Of a DNA stretch of 64,000 nt, positions 9,638-19,500 are shown piece after piece (position 1 is the first letter of the stretch; each line of letters starts with the position of its first letter). The notes under the pieces were generated by a model, which did no database searches, was not told the DNA's origin, and was given only the letters and a program-made list of their open reading frames with translations. The stretch covers positions 3,968,001 to 4,032,000 of the forward strand of contig CP119311.1 in assembly GCA_029202545.1 (NCBI GenBank), read 5' to 3'. This stretch comes from Candidatus Pseudobacter hemicellulosilyticus. Lineage in GTDB: Bacteria; Bacteroidota; Bacteroidia; Chitinophagales; Chitinophagaceae. The position numbers and the translations under genes were made by a program.

Positions 9638-12262
9638 ATGTATAAGATAATGACTATTATCCTGGCCTTGCTATGTCCCTTTGTATTGATGGCGCAGCAG
9701 GATAGCGCCGCAAAAAAAGCAAACGCACCGCAGGACAGTGCCGCAAAAAAGACCACTATCATCAAGCCGTATAAAGAGCTGATCACAACAAAGGCTGTTA
9801 CCCAAAAAGGACTGCTGACCGTACATAAAGTGGAGAATAAGTTTTACCTGGAGATCCCCGATTCCCTGCTGGACAGGGATATGCTGATAGTTACCCGCAT
9901 AGTGGAAGCGGCTGCCGGTGTCCGGCCTGTGGGGGATATGGAGGGATATGGGGGCGACTGGCTGAATGAAAAAGTGATCCGGTTCTCCAAAGCGGTGAAC
10001 CGGCAGCTGTTCATCCGGAAAATGAGTTTTTCTGAAAGGGCTGCCGAGGGTGCGCCGGGGGATATGGCCCGCGCGGTGAAGGCCTCCAATGTACAACCGG
10101 TGGTGGCAGCTTTTCCTATCCTTGCCTATACGCCGGACTCTGCCGCTACGGTGATTGAAATAGGGGAATACGTCAATGGCCAGCAGGATATTGTCTTTTT
10201 CGATAAGGTATGGACAAGGCGCTTCAACCTGGGGGCACAGGAAAATGATAAATCCTATGTGGAAGCTATCACCAGTTATCCGGGCAATGTAGAGATAGCT
10301 GTGGTGAAAACCTTTCCCTCCGGGAATTACAGTGGTTACCTGCATACCTATACGCTGAACAGTTCCCTGGTGCTGTTGCCGGCCCAGGTAATGAAGATCC
10401 GGTATTTTGATCGCCGCGTTGGTCTTTTTGGTGATGCCTACAATGATTACGGAAGAAAAAGAAATGGCTCAGAGTGGATTGGGATAGTCAACCGCTGGCG
10501 GCTGGAGCCCAAAGCAGCCGATGTGGAGCGATACAAACGCGGAGAGCTGGTGGAGCCCCGCAAACCGATCGTTTTTTATATTGATCCCGCAACACCCAGG
10601 AAATGGGTGCCCTACCTGATACAGGGGGTGAACGACTGGCAGAAAGCTTTCGAGAAAGCCGGCTTTAAAAATGCCATCTATGCGCTGGAAGCCCCGGTCA
10701 ATGACAGCACCTGGAGCCTTAACGATGCAAGGCATAGCGCCATTGTATACAAAGCTTCCCGGATCGCCAATGCAAGCGGCCCCAATGTGTCCGATCCCCG
10801 TTCCGGTGAAATACTGGAAAGCCATATCAACTGGTACCATAACCTGACCGAGATCCTGCACAGCTGGTATTTTGTGCAGGCCGGAGCGGTAGATCCTGCA
10901 GCCCGCAAAAGGAACCTGGATGATACCCTGATGGGTAAGCTGATCCGTTATGTATGTTCCCATGAAGTGGGCCATACCCTGGGGCTGTTGCACAATATGG
11001 GCGCCAGTAATACCATTCCTGTGAAGAACCTGCGCGATAAACAATGGCTGCAGCAGAACAGTCATACCCCTTCCATCATGGACTATGCCCGGTTTAATTA
11101 TGTGGCGCAGCCGGAAGACAGTATCCCGCTGGCGAGCCTTATTCCTGTTATTGGTCCCTATGATGAATGGGCCATTGAATGGGGCTATCGCTGGCTGGGC
11201 GAAGGGATGTCGGCCAATGATGAGCAGGTGGTGATGGCCCACCTGGCCGGCAGCAAAATAAAAGCCGACAGGCGGCTCTGGTACGCCTATGACGGATTGG
11301 GTGATCCCCGGATACAGACGGAGGACCTGGGTGATGACCAGATGACTGCCAACCGATATGGGATCAAAAACCTGCAAAGAATAATGCCGTATTTTCCTGA
11401 ATGGCTGAAAGATACTACTGATCCGGACCAGAATTGCAATGACGCCACCCTCATGTTCAGACAGCTGCTGACGCAGTACAGGCGATACCTGTACCATGCG
11501 GCCTATTATATTGGTAGCCGGTATGTCCATGATCGGCTGACACGGGAAAAAGGACCTATCATGGAGATCGTAGAACCGGAAAAACAGCGGGCGGCGGTCA
11601 GGTTCCTGCTGGATGAATTGTTTACCACGCCGCAATGGCTGGTGGAGGCACCTGTTGCCGCTTTGTATGATGTGGTTCCCCTGCGGACTATTGGCAGTGT
11701 ACAGAATGAATTCCTGAAACTGGTCCTGCAACCTTATAGTATGAATTCCATCCTGCTGGCGGAAGCAAGCGGTAAAGGATATACGCTGGAAGAGCATCTG
11801 TTGTCGTTGAAGCAGGGGATATGGAAAGAATTGTCTGCCCATAAACCGATAACTGTTTACCGGCGTAACCTGCAGAAAATGTATGTCCAGCAACTGCTGC
11901 CGCTTCTTTTCCGGCCTGCGCCGGGAACAGATCCCCAGTCACAGCGAAAAGAATATGACTTTGAGATGGCTATTCGCAGTGACCTGAACGGCATTTTGAA
12001 AGCACATGCCCGGGAAATACTGAAAGAAGTGAAAGCGGCAAGGCCTTTCATCAAAGACAAAATGACCAGCCTGCACCTGGCGGAGATCCAGGAACAGTTG
12101 CAGGCGGCATTAGCCAGCCAGAAAGGCGGTGCAGCAGACAGCGGCGCCGCCGGCACTGCCCGGGCTTTCAGTACAGAAACCATGCTGATGCCGTACGGGC
12201 CGGAAAAGGCCGGCCTTCCCTCCCATTCCTGCTGGGAACTCCCGGAGCCGGGAGGCAGGTAA
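9638..12262 (+). CDS. Large secreted zinc-dependent metalloprotease (DUF5117/DUF5118/DUF4953 type)
   Basis: This protein of about 874 residues has a signal peptide (about 1-18, ending VLMA) and a short N-terminal QDSAAKK repeat. The zinc motif HEVGHTLGLLH is at about 442-452 (HExxHxxGxxH), with a downstream SIMDYARFNYVAQPED segment that includes the Met-turn-like SIMDY. The length and layout match the Bacteroidota metalloprotease family often found beside SusCD pairs. A TTG at 9632 is in frame, but the ATG at 9638 directly before the hydrophobic signal is the better start. It is the last gene of the ECF-FecR-SusC-SusD locus and is followed by a strong terminator. It probably cuts extracellular proteins for SusCD import. 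Confidence 0.9.
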   Translation: MYKIMTIILALLCPFVLMAQQDSAAKKANAPQDSAAKKTTIIKPYKELITTKAVTQKGLLTVHKVENKFYLEIPDSLLDRDMLIVTRIVEAAAGVRPVGDMEGYGGDWLNEKVIRFSKAVNRQLFIRKMSFSERAAEGAPGDMARAVKASNVQPVVAAFPILAYTPDSAATVIEIGEYVNGQQDIVFFDKVWTRRFNLGAQENDKSYVEAITSYPGNVEIAVVKTFPSGNYSGYLHTYTLNSSLVLLPAQVMKIRYFDRRVGLFGDAYNDYGRKRNGSEWIGIVNRWRLEPKAADVERYKRGELVEPRKPIVFYIDPATPRKWVPYLIQGVNDWQKAFEKAGFKNAIYALEAPVNDSTWSLNDARHSAIVYKASRIANASGPNVSDPRSGEILESHINWYHNLTEILHSWYFVQAGAVDPAARKRNLDDTLMGKLIRYVCSHEVGHTLGLLHNMGASNTIPVKNLRDKQWLQQNSHTPSIMDYARFNYVAQPEDSIPLASLIPVIGPYDEWAIEWGYRWLGEGMSANDEQVVMAHLAGSKIKADRRLWYAYDGLGDPRIQTEDLGDDQMTANRYGIKNLQRIMPYFPEWLKDTTDPDQNCNDATLMFRQLLTQYRRYLYHAAYYIGSRYVHDRLTREKGPIMEIVEPEKQRAAVRFLLDELFTTPQWLVEAPVAALYDVVPLRTIGSVQNEFLKLVLQPYSMNSILLAEASGKGYTLEEHLLSLKQGIWKELSAHKPITVYRRNLQKMYVQQLLPLLFRPAPGTDPQSQRKEYDFEMAIRSDLNGILKAHAREILKEVKAARPFIKDKMTSLHLAEIQEQLQAALASQKGGAADSGAAGTARAFSTETMLMPYGPEKAGLPSHSCWELPEPGGR

Positions 12263-12268
12263 AAAGAG

Positions 12269-12302
12269 AATGGCCGGTGGTTGATCACCGGCCATTTTTT
12301 TT
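12269..12302 (+). terminator. Intrinsic terminator after the metalloprotease gene
   Basis: A perfect 11-bp stem (AATGGCCGGTG / CACCGGCCATT) with a 6-nt loop is followed directly by eight T residues. It lies 7 nt after the protease stop codon and closes the first SusCD locus. Confidence 0.93.
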
Positions 12303-12325
12303 ACAGGGGCAGGCTGCATTGTTTA

Positions 12326-12388
12326 CACAGTTACCAGCCAAAACTGCACACTTACCGCTCAAAACAACACAGTTACCAGCGAAATTGC
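12326..12388. repeat. Three 21-nt phased direct repeats
   Basis: Copies start at 12326, 12347 and 12368, so the spacing is exactly 21 nt each time, two DNA turns. The core is CACAsTTACCrsysAAA. Copies 1 and 3 are closest; copy 2 differs at several positions. The sequence lies in a 302-nt gap with no gene. It resembles the multiple short repeats at the ends of IS21-family elements, but no transposase gene is in the window. It could instead be an array of regulator sites upstream of the two paralogous genes that follow. Confidence 0.7.
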
Positions 12389-12423
12389 GCGGCGGATGTT
12401 TTGTAAGTGGTTAATCCTGAGGC

Positions 12424-12481
12424 TTTCATGCGCATGAAATTGTATAAATAGTTGCTATAAAATTTACTGACCATATGTTTT
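12424..12481 (+). promoter_or_regulatory. Perfect palindrome plus candidate promoter for the tandem secreted paralogues
   Basis: TTTCATGCGCATGAAA (12424-12439) is a perfect 16-nt palindrome. Thirteen bases on is TTG (12452-12454), then 19 nt, then TATGTTTT (12474-12481). This fits the Bacteroidota -33 TTG / -7 TAnnTTTG promoter with one mismatch. Transcription would begin near 12488, giving a leader of about 77 nt. The palindrome is placed like an activator site. The assignment is by pattern only. Confidence 0.45.
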
Positions 12482-12564
12482 ATTCATAGATTGCGGTTAA
12501 GCAAATACTTGTTGCACCTTAACCTGTTAATACTGTTTTTATCATACCCCTGTTAAAACCGTAT

Positions 12565-13728
12565 ATGAAAAAGATCTTCTTTCCCCTTATTCTTTTATGC
12601 CTGACCAGCACGCTCCATGCCCAGCATCCTTCCGTTTATACCATCAAAGCCGACAGTGTAAAGATTACCAACAGCCCTGGCATTGCTGAGCTGATCCTGG
12701 AGAACAATACGAAGGATATTCCCGGTTTTTTATTGAACAAAGGCCGGGGGCGGACAATTTTCAAAAGACCTTCTCAATTGAATGATTCAACCCTGGTCAT
12801 TGGTAATGATACCTTCCTGATAAGGGGTAGTGCCAGGCTATGGACAGTCAGCGGAAATGCCGGCACTGACCCCGCCAATGATTTTTTAGGTACCTTCAAT
12901 AATGTGGGGTTCACTGTCAGGGCCAACAATATGCCGAAACTGGGTTTCGCCAGAGATGCGAGACCCTTTCAGCTGACGGCCACCGGGATGCACATGCCAA
13001 CAGGCGCTATATCCCTGACTTCTTCCAGTGCTGCTTCCACTGAGATCACTTTTGGCGCAACAGGAATTATCACCACCACAGATACTGTAACTACGGCAGG
13101 AACAATTTTTCCGCTGGGTACCAGCAATGCGCAGGCTTCCTCCGGAAGTATGAACGGCCTGAATATAACCGGGCAATTGCTGGATACGGCAGGGGATGGC
13201 AATTATACTGCTTTCCTGATCTCCGGTTCTATAGACCAGGGGGCCCAGGGAACGGGTATTGTGCGTGGTTTGTACCTGAATGAGACAATCAACAATGCTA
13301 ATCACTATCATGCCCTGGAAGTGGCAAGAGGAAAAACTGTGTTGAAGGATACGCTTACCCTTTCAACTGGCATTGCAAAATCAGATACGGCCAGCTATAA
13401 GCCCGTTGCAGCAGACGCTGCCGGTAACTTCTATAAAATGACGGCCTGGAATACAACGGTCAACCGGAAAAGCGCTTCCGTAACAGGCAGCAGTTACTCC
13501 ATCCCTGCGGATATTGATGTAGTGCTGGTCAATTATGCTGCCGGTCAGGCTACCATTACTTTACCTATAGGTACCCTGGATCGGGAAATAACCATCAAGA
13601 ACCTGAGCAATGCCAATACGGTTGTCTTATCCGGACTGGACGCCAGTGAAACCGGAAGCATAGGTACGCATGGCACCATTACTGTGAAATATACCGGCGA
13701 TGCCTGGGTAGGGATCAGTAAATACTAA
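12565..13728 (+). CDS. Secreted beta-rich repeat protein, tandem paralogue A
   Basis: This 387-residue protein has a signal peptide (about 1-19, ending LHAQ). The body is low in Cys and rich in Thr/Asn/Gly, with short beta-strand repeats (ADSVKITNSPGIAELILEN, FLGTFNNVGFTVRANN, TGIITTTDTVTTAGTIF). The C-terminus has a compact domain (VDVVLVNYAAGQATITLP ... EITIKNLSNANTVVLSG ... GTITVKYTGDAWVGISKY). The NFxGTxxNVGxxxRxNN signature occurs in Bacteroidota surface proteins that resemble trimeric fibre or adhesin heads and tail-fibre proteins. No enzyme motif and no sorting signal is seen. The next gene is a full-length paralogue, 60 nt away. A surface or matrix structural role is inferred. Confidence 0.75.
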   Translation: MKKIFFPLILLCLTSTLHAQHPSVYTIKADSVKITNSPGIAELILENNTKDIPGFLLNKGRGRTIFKRPSQLNDSTLVIGNDTFLIRGSARLWTVSGNAGTDPANDFLGTFNNVGFTVRANNMPKLGFARDARPFQLTATGMHMPTGAISLTSSSAASTEITFGATGIITTTDTVTTAGTIFPLGTSNAQASSGSMNGLNITGQLLDTAGDGNYTAFLISGSIDQGAQGTGIVRGLYLNETINNANHYHALEVARGKTVLKDTLTLSTGIAKSDTASYKPVAADAAGNFYKMTAWNTTVNRKSASVTGSSYSIPADIDVVLVNYAAGQATITLPIGTLDREITIKNLSNANTVVLSGLDASETGSIGTHGTITVKYTGDAWVGISKY

Positions 13729-13788
13729 GCTTATAATATCCTTGAATACCAATAGTCGCTTTTGTACAATAACCCTGTCAAACTGTAT

Positions 13789-14970
13789 ATGAAAAAGATA
13801 TCCCTTTCCCTTACCCTGCTCTGTGTATTTACTATCCTGCATGCACAGCAACCTTATGTTTACACGCTCAAAGCCGATAGCGTAAAGATCACCAACAGCT
13901 GTGATACGGCAGAGCTGATCCTTGAAAACCGCACCCAGCAGGTAAACGGCTTTTTGTTCAACAAAGGCAATGGCAGGACTGAGTTCAGAAAGCCCCTACA
14001 GCTGAATGATTCCATGCTGGTGATGGGGTATGATACCTTCCTGATCCGCGGCACCGGGAACTGGTGGTCTGTCAAGGGAAATGGCGGTACTACTCAAGCC
14101 AATAACTTTATCGGCACTACAGATAATGTTGGCCTGGTCTTCCGGACCAACAATACCCCGAGACTGACCATTGCAAACAATGCCATGCTCCATCAGATGG
14201 GCTATTACGGCTTGCATATTTATGATACGGTTACGAAAGAAGAAGGTGGTATCTCCTTGTATGCCGCTGCGCCTGTCAGGGGACGTATCACCTTTGGCCG
14301 CTACGGGGGGATCAGGACTACGGGCACTATTGCCGCCGGTATGACTGCATTGACAATCAATACCGGAAGTGCAAAGCCTGTTACAGGTACTGTTAACGCC
14401 CTGGTCATAAGTGGTCAGTTATTGACTGCGGCGGGTAATGCAGAATACAACTCTGTCCGGCTTGCCGGGATAATCAATCATGGAGATCAGGGAGTTGGCA
14501 TTGCCCGGGGATTATATATTGATCAGGAACTGGTTACTGTCAACAATTACAGGGCCCTGGAAGTGGAAAAAGGAAAAACACTTTTAAAAGATACGTTGGC
14601 CCTGCCCAATATCCTCTCCAAATCAGATACCGCTACCTACAAGCCCCTGGCCATTGACGCCAGCGGCAATATAGTCAAAATGACTGCCTGGAAACCGGCC
14701 GGCAGCCGCGTAAGTATCACTGTTGCCGGCGCCAGCTATACTGTTCCGGCTAATGTTGACGTGGTATTTGTGAATTACAGTACGGGGCAGGCAACCATTA
14801 CCTTGCCTGCCGGCACCCTGGACAGGGAAATAACCATTAAGAATTTGAGCAGTTCCAATACTGTGCTGTTATCCGGCCTGGACACCAATGAATCCAACAG
14901 CCTTGCTACCCGAGGCGCTATCACTGTCAAGTATACCGGAAGCAGCTGGATGGGCATCAGCAGGTATTGA
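13789..14970 (+). CDS. Secreted beta-rich repeat protein, tandem paralogue B
   Basis: This 393-residue protein is homologous along its whole length to the preceding gene. It shares the same MKKI signal start, the KADSVKITNS segment, the NFIGTTDNVGLVFRTNN motif and the C-terminal ATITLPxGTLDREITIKNLS...GISRY domain. The ATG at 13789 is chosen over an in-frame TTG at 13762 because it aligns with paralogue A. The bases just before both start codons are also alike (CCTGT, then GTATATGAAAAAGAT), so the duplication included the translation start. Divergence is highest in the middle third. The stop codon lies inside the left arm of the terminator hairpin. Function is unknown; it is probably extracellular. 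Confidence 0.75.
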   Translation: MKKISLSLTLLCVFTILHAQQPYVYTLKADSVKITNSCDTAELILENRTQQVNGFLFNKGNGRTEFRKPLQLNDSMLVMGYDTFLIRGTGNWWSVKGNGGTTQANNFIGTTDNVGLVFRTNNTPRLTIANNAMLHQMGYYGLHIYDTVTKEEGGISLYAAAPVRGRITFGRYGGIRTTGTIAAGMTALTINTGSAKPVTGTVNALVISGQLLTAAGNAEYNSVRLAGIINHGDQGVGIARGLYIDQELVTVNNYRALEVEKGKTLLKDTLALPNILSKSDTATYKPLAIDASGNIVKMTAWKPAGSRVSITVAGASYTVPANVDVVFVNYSTGQATITLPAGTLDREITIKNLSSSNTVLLSGLDTNESNSLATRGAITVKYTGSSWMGISRY

Positions 14971-15003
14971 CAATGCGACCCGTATAAGGCCGCATTGTCA
15001 ATA
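14965..15003. terminator. Bidirectional hairpin between convergent genes
   Basis: A perfect 13-bp inverted repeat (TATTGACAATGCG / CGCATTGTCAATA) with a 13-nt loop sits between the stop of the plus-strand paralogue B and the stop of the minus-strand susD. There is no long T run, so termination efficiency is uncertain, but the position suits a shared terminator. Confidence 0.7.
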
Positions 15004-15013
15004 CTATATAAGA

Positions 15014-16477
15014 TCAATTGGAACCCTCGTTCTGGGTGATCTTTGATTGGTTGATCTCTATCTGGCTCTGCGGGATCGGGAACACGAGATTCTGCTGCGT
15101 TACGGCATTCACCAGGTTGATCTCAGCAGCCTTCGCATTCATCACGGTGATGGCCCTGTCGGTCCTTACCAGGTCATACCAGCGCAGGTTCTCAAAGGCA
15201 AACTCAACCCGTCTTTCATGCTCCATGGCCAGCCGGAAAGCACCCTGGTCGGGCAGTTCCGCGGAGCTGAGCGGATCCAGGCCGGCGCGTTCACGGACTT
15301 CATTCAGCAGATCGAAAGCTTCGCCATCGGCCAGGTATCCTGCTTCATTCAGACATTCCGCATACATGAGCAGCACATCCGCATAGCGGATAATGGGGAT
15401 ATTATTGCCATTATCATTATTGGTGGTAGGAACATCGTAATACTTCTTCACAAAATTGCCGGGAATAATAGCGCCACTGGCATTCACATAAGAAGTGGCT
15501 ACAGTGGCATCTTTGCGTTTGTCTCCAGCCTCGTAGTCATTGACCAGGTCGTCTGAAGGGGTATTGTTGCCGCCGCCCCCGAACATCATCACGGAATTGC
15601 CGGAATTCTGCGGTGCAAAGGAATTGGGCCAGGAGTTGCCCTGCCCGATGCCGCCGGATTTATATTGTACGTCGAAGATAGCTTCTACATTGTTCTTGTT
15701 CTTTACTTTGAAGAAGTCTGCGTACTCGGGTACCAGGTCGTATTTATTCAGTCCTATCACAGCCGACAGCTGTTCCGCTGCCGCCGGAAATTTTTTCTGC
15801 GTCAGCAGGATCCGGCCCAGCATGGCCATGGCAGCGCCTTTGGTGGCGCGACCGACATTCGCGCCCGTATAACTGACCGGCAGCACATCGGCGGCTTCCC
15901 GGAGGTCTTTTTCGATCTGGGCATACACGTCCGCTTTCGGGTTGCGGCCATATTCATACCCTTCATCCGGGTTGTTGATCTCTTTTAATACCAGCGGCAC
16001 ATCCCCGAAACTGCGAACAAGGTTGAAGAAATACAGTGCGCGCAGGAATTTGGCTTCGGCGGTAATACGGTCCTTCAGGCCCTGGTTCATGGGGATGGGC
16101 TCAATGCGGCCCAATATGGCGTTGCATCGCGCAATGGCCGAGTAGCTATTGCTCCACCGGTTGTTGATGAATGGATTGGTGGTGCGGATATAGAACCGGT
16201 CAAACTCATCCTGGTCCGTTATAGAACCGGAAGCTACCGGTATGGAATTATCCGATCTTACCTCTCCGAAGACATAACTGTCCCCGCCGTAATTACCTCC
16301 GGCCCGGAGTGAATTGTAGGCGCCATTGATGGCGTTCAGGAAATCTTCTTCCGTCTGGTAAAAATTGCCTGAAGTGGCGCTGGAAACGGGCTTCAGATCA
16401 ATGAAGTCTTTGCCGCAGGAAGACAGCATCAATACAATGAAAACCGCCTTGTATAAATATCGGTGATTGAATGTCAT
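15014..16477 (-). CDS. SusD-family substrate-binding lipoprotein
   Basis: This 487-residue protein has a lipoprotein signal (about 1-21, LMLSSC, Cys21) and the SusD/RagB start (KDFIDLKPVSSATSGNFYQTEEDF). The C-terminal segment IIRYADVLLMYAECLNEAG...LLNEVRERAG and LAMEHERRVEFAFENLRWYDLVR is characteristic. The gene follows susC by 25 nt on the same strand. No hydrolase or protease is linked, so the ligand is not predictable. It is the last gene of its operon and ends at the shared hairpin near 14990. Confidence 0.94.
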   Translation of the reverse strand: MTFNHRYLYKAVFIVLMLSSCGKDFIDLKPVSSATSGNFYQTEEDFLNAINGAYNSLRAGGNYGGDSYVFGEVRSDNSIPVASGSITDQDEFDRFYIRTTNPFINNRWSNSYSAIARCNAILGRIEPIPMNQGLKDRITAEAKFLRALYFFNLVRSFGDVPLVLKEINNPDEGYEYGRNPKADVYAQIEKDLREAADVLPVSYTGANVGRATKGAAMAMLGRILLTQKKFPAAAEQLSAVIGLNKYDLVPEYADFFKVKNKNNVEAIFDVQYKSGGIGQGNSWPNSFAPQNSGNSVMMFGGGGNNTPSDDLVNDYEAGDKRKDATVATSYVNASGAIIPGNFVKKYYDVPTTNNDNGNNIPIIRYADVLLMYAECLNEAGYLADGEAFDLLNEVRERAGLDPLSSAELPDQGAFRLAMEHERRVEFAFENLRWYDLVRTDRAITVMNAKAAEINLVNAVTQQNLVFPIPQSQIEINQSKITQNEGSN

Positions 16478-16502
16478 GGGATGTCAATTTTCAGGTTTAA
16501 CC

Positions 16503-19500
16503 TTAGAAGCCAATATTGATACCAAATGTCACAGTTTTGGCCAGCGGGTAGCTGCCATAGTCCACGCCACCGGTCAGCGGTCCTTCATAGTTGCTTACCT
16601 CCGGGTTGTAGTTCATGTAATTGGACCAGGTGTGCAGGTTCTGCGCCGAAGCGTAGAAGCGCAGGGATTGCAGGCCGAGCCTGTTTGCTGCAGCTTTGGA
16701 CAGTTTGTAACCCAGGCTGATGTTCTGGATCCGCAGGTAAGAGCCATCTTCTACCCAGCGGGAAGAGACAGCGTTGTTATTGCCTGTTGTCCTGGCATTG
16801 GCCCTGGGTTCAGTACCATTGCCCGGGTTTTCCGGCGAGCGCCAGCGATCAAGCACTATTGCGAGGTTGTTGCCACCGCCTTCCTGGTTATTGAAAAAGC
16901 GGCGACTCAGGTTGAGGATCTGTCCACCCTGGGTGCCCTGAAGGGAGACCGCCAGGTCTATGTTCTTGTAGGAAAAAGAGTTGTTGATGCCATAAATGAA
17001 ATCAGGCTGGTTATTGCCGATGATGGTCCTGTCCTTTGCATCCAGCACTTTATCGCCATTCACATCTGCATATTTTACATCGCCGGGCCTGCTGGTATTA
17101 TCATGCGGATGTGCCGCCAGGTCTGCGGCATCCCTGAATACGCCGATGGCTTTGTAGCCAAAGAAACTGCCGATCGGTTCGCCGATCATGGTCTTGTTGG
17201 TCTCGCCAACACCGCTGCCGCTGAGGATGGGATCACCGGTGGGGCCGAGCGCCAGCACTTTGTTCCTGTTGAACGACAGGTTGGCGCTGGTATTCCAGGT
17301 GAAGGCGCCGGTGAGGTTATAACTGCTCACACCGAACTCGAAACCTTTGTTGTTCATTTTACCCATATTCTTGAAGGCGGAACCAAATCCCGTGAGCGTG
17401 GGAACGTTTACGGAGAGTAAGAGGTCTCTGGTGATACGGTCGTAGTAATCTACCGTAATGGTCAGCCTGTTCTTGAACAGGCCGATATCCATACCGAGGT
17501 CAAGCTGCTGGTTGCGTTCCCAGCTCAGGCCGGTATTGCCCAGCGAGTTCATAGCCAGGCCGGTCACCAGGTTGTCGCTGAAAGCATAGTTGGTGGAACC
17601 AACGCCCCCTACATAGGGATAGTAATTGTTGAAGGAATTGTTGCCGGAAAGCCCATAGCTGGCGCGCAGCTTCAGTTCGGAGACTGCAGGAAGCGCATAC
17701 AGGAATGGCTCTTCCGTCAGCCGCCAGCCAATGGAGGCGGCAGGGAAGGTGCCAAAGCGTTTATCCGGACCGAAGATGGAAGAGCCATCGCGGCGGACGG
17801 ACAGTTTCAGCAGGTATTTTGTTTTGTAGTTATAGTCTATCCGTGCAAAATAGGATACGGTAGCATTCTCGGTGATCTGCGAGGTGACGCTCAAAGGTTG
17901 CCCGGCTGCATTCAGCGTTTGCACAATGTCGTTGGCAAAAGTGCCGCCATTGCCCTGGGACGACTGGTATTGCAGTTTGTTGGATTCCATACCTGCCAGC
18001 ACTTCAAGGTTGTGGTGCTTCCATAAAGATGTCTTGTAGGTCAATACCTGGTTCACCAGCCAGCTCAGACTCTGCTCTGTAAAAGCGTACCCGGTGGCTG
18101 CCGTGGGCGGCAGCTGCTGGTTCAGCGGCATTTTGGAGGTAGTGAATACATTTCTCCGGTTTGAATAGATGATGGCGTTGCCGGATACCCTGTACTTCAG
18201 GTTAGGCAGGAACTGGTATTCTGCATAGGCGCTGGACAGCAGGTTAAGCTGGTGGAATTTGGAATTGTATTCCGTGATATTCGCCACAGGGTTGGTAATG
18301 CCGGGATAGTTGTACAGGGCGGCCAAAGCAGTTTGGGAAGAATAGCCGCCGTTCTCGTTATAGATCGGCGCCAGCGGCATGGCCGTGAGTGCGGCATTGA
18401 TGATGCCATTTTCAGACCAGTGACCGTCTGACCGGACCTCGTCCGTGATCCTGTAGGAAGGGTTGATGTTCATGCCGATGGTTAATTTCGGTGCTGCTTT
18501 CAGGTCCACATTGGCACGGAGTGTATAACGGTCCATCGCCGATCTTTTGATAATGCCTTTCTGCGTCAGGTAACCTGCGCTGACGGCATACCGGACATTG
18601 TCGGAACCTCCGGAAGCGCTGAACTGGTAGTTGCTGATGGGCGCTGTGCGGAAGATGAGGTCCTGGAAATCATAATAGGGCAGGGCAGCTACCTTGGCGG
18701 GATCGTCAAAGTTGAACCAGTCAAAAAGGTCTCCCCGGGGATACCGGTAACGCAGGTAGTTAGAAGGACGTACGCTGTTGGGGTCGTCAACAGAAGCGCC
18801 GGGCACATTGTCCAGGTAGGCGTTATTGGCTGCTTCTTTGGCAAATGCTGCAAATTCCTGTGAGTTCATCAGGGGGATCTTGTTGGTCACCTGCTGGAAG
18901 CCGGTGTACATGTTAAGCCCCAGCCGGGGTTTGCCGGAAACCCCTTTTTTGGTAGTGACCAGGATCACGCCATTGGCGCCGCGGGAACCGTAAATAGCTG
19001 CGGAGGACGCGTCTTTCAGCACATCTATCTTGTCTATCTCCTCAGCGTCCAGCAAACCAAAAACAGAAGCAGGCACAATGTTGCCGTCTACTACTATGAG
19101 TGGACCGGTGCCTGCGGAAATGGAGCCGAAGCCCCTTACCTTGATGGCCGGCGTTCTGCCCGGGCTGCCGGAATTCTGCTGTATCACCACGCCGGAGATC
19201 TTTCCCTGCAAGGCAGTGGCGACGTTGGCTACCGGCATATCGCTGATCTCGTTCATGGGTACGGAAGCAATGGCGCCGGTCACACTGGCTTTTTTCTGGG
19301 TGCCATAACCTACTACTACCACTTCGTTAAGATTGATGGAAATGGCTGTCAGTGTTACATTGAGGACCGACTTTCCGGACAGCGCCTGTTCCTGAGGGGC
19401 AAAGCCGACAATAGAGAACAATAAGACAGCATTGCCGGAAGGGATATTCAGCGTATAACGTCCGTTCTCATCGGTAACAGTGCCAAGGGTGGAGGCTTTT

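Noticed and set aside
12326..12388. CRISPR array
   Set aside because: The 21-nt units are directly adjacent with no spacers, only three in number and imperfect, and no cas genes are present.
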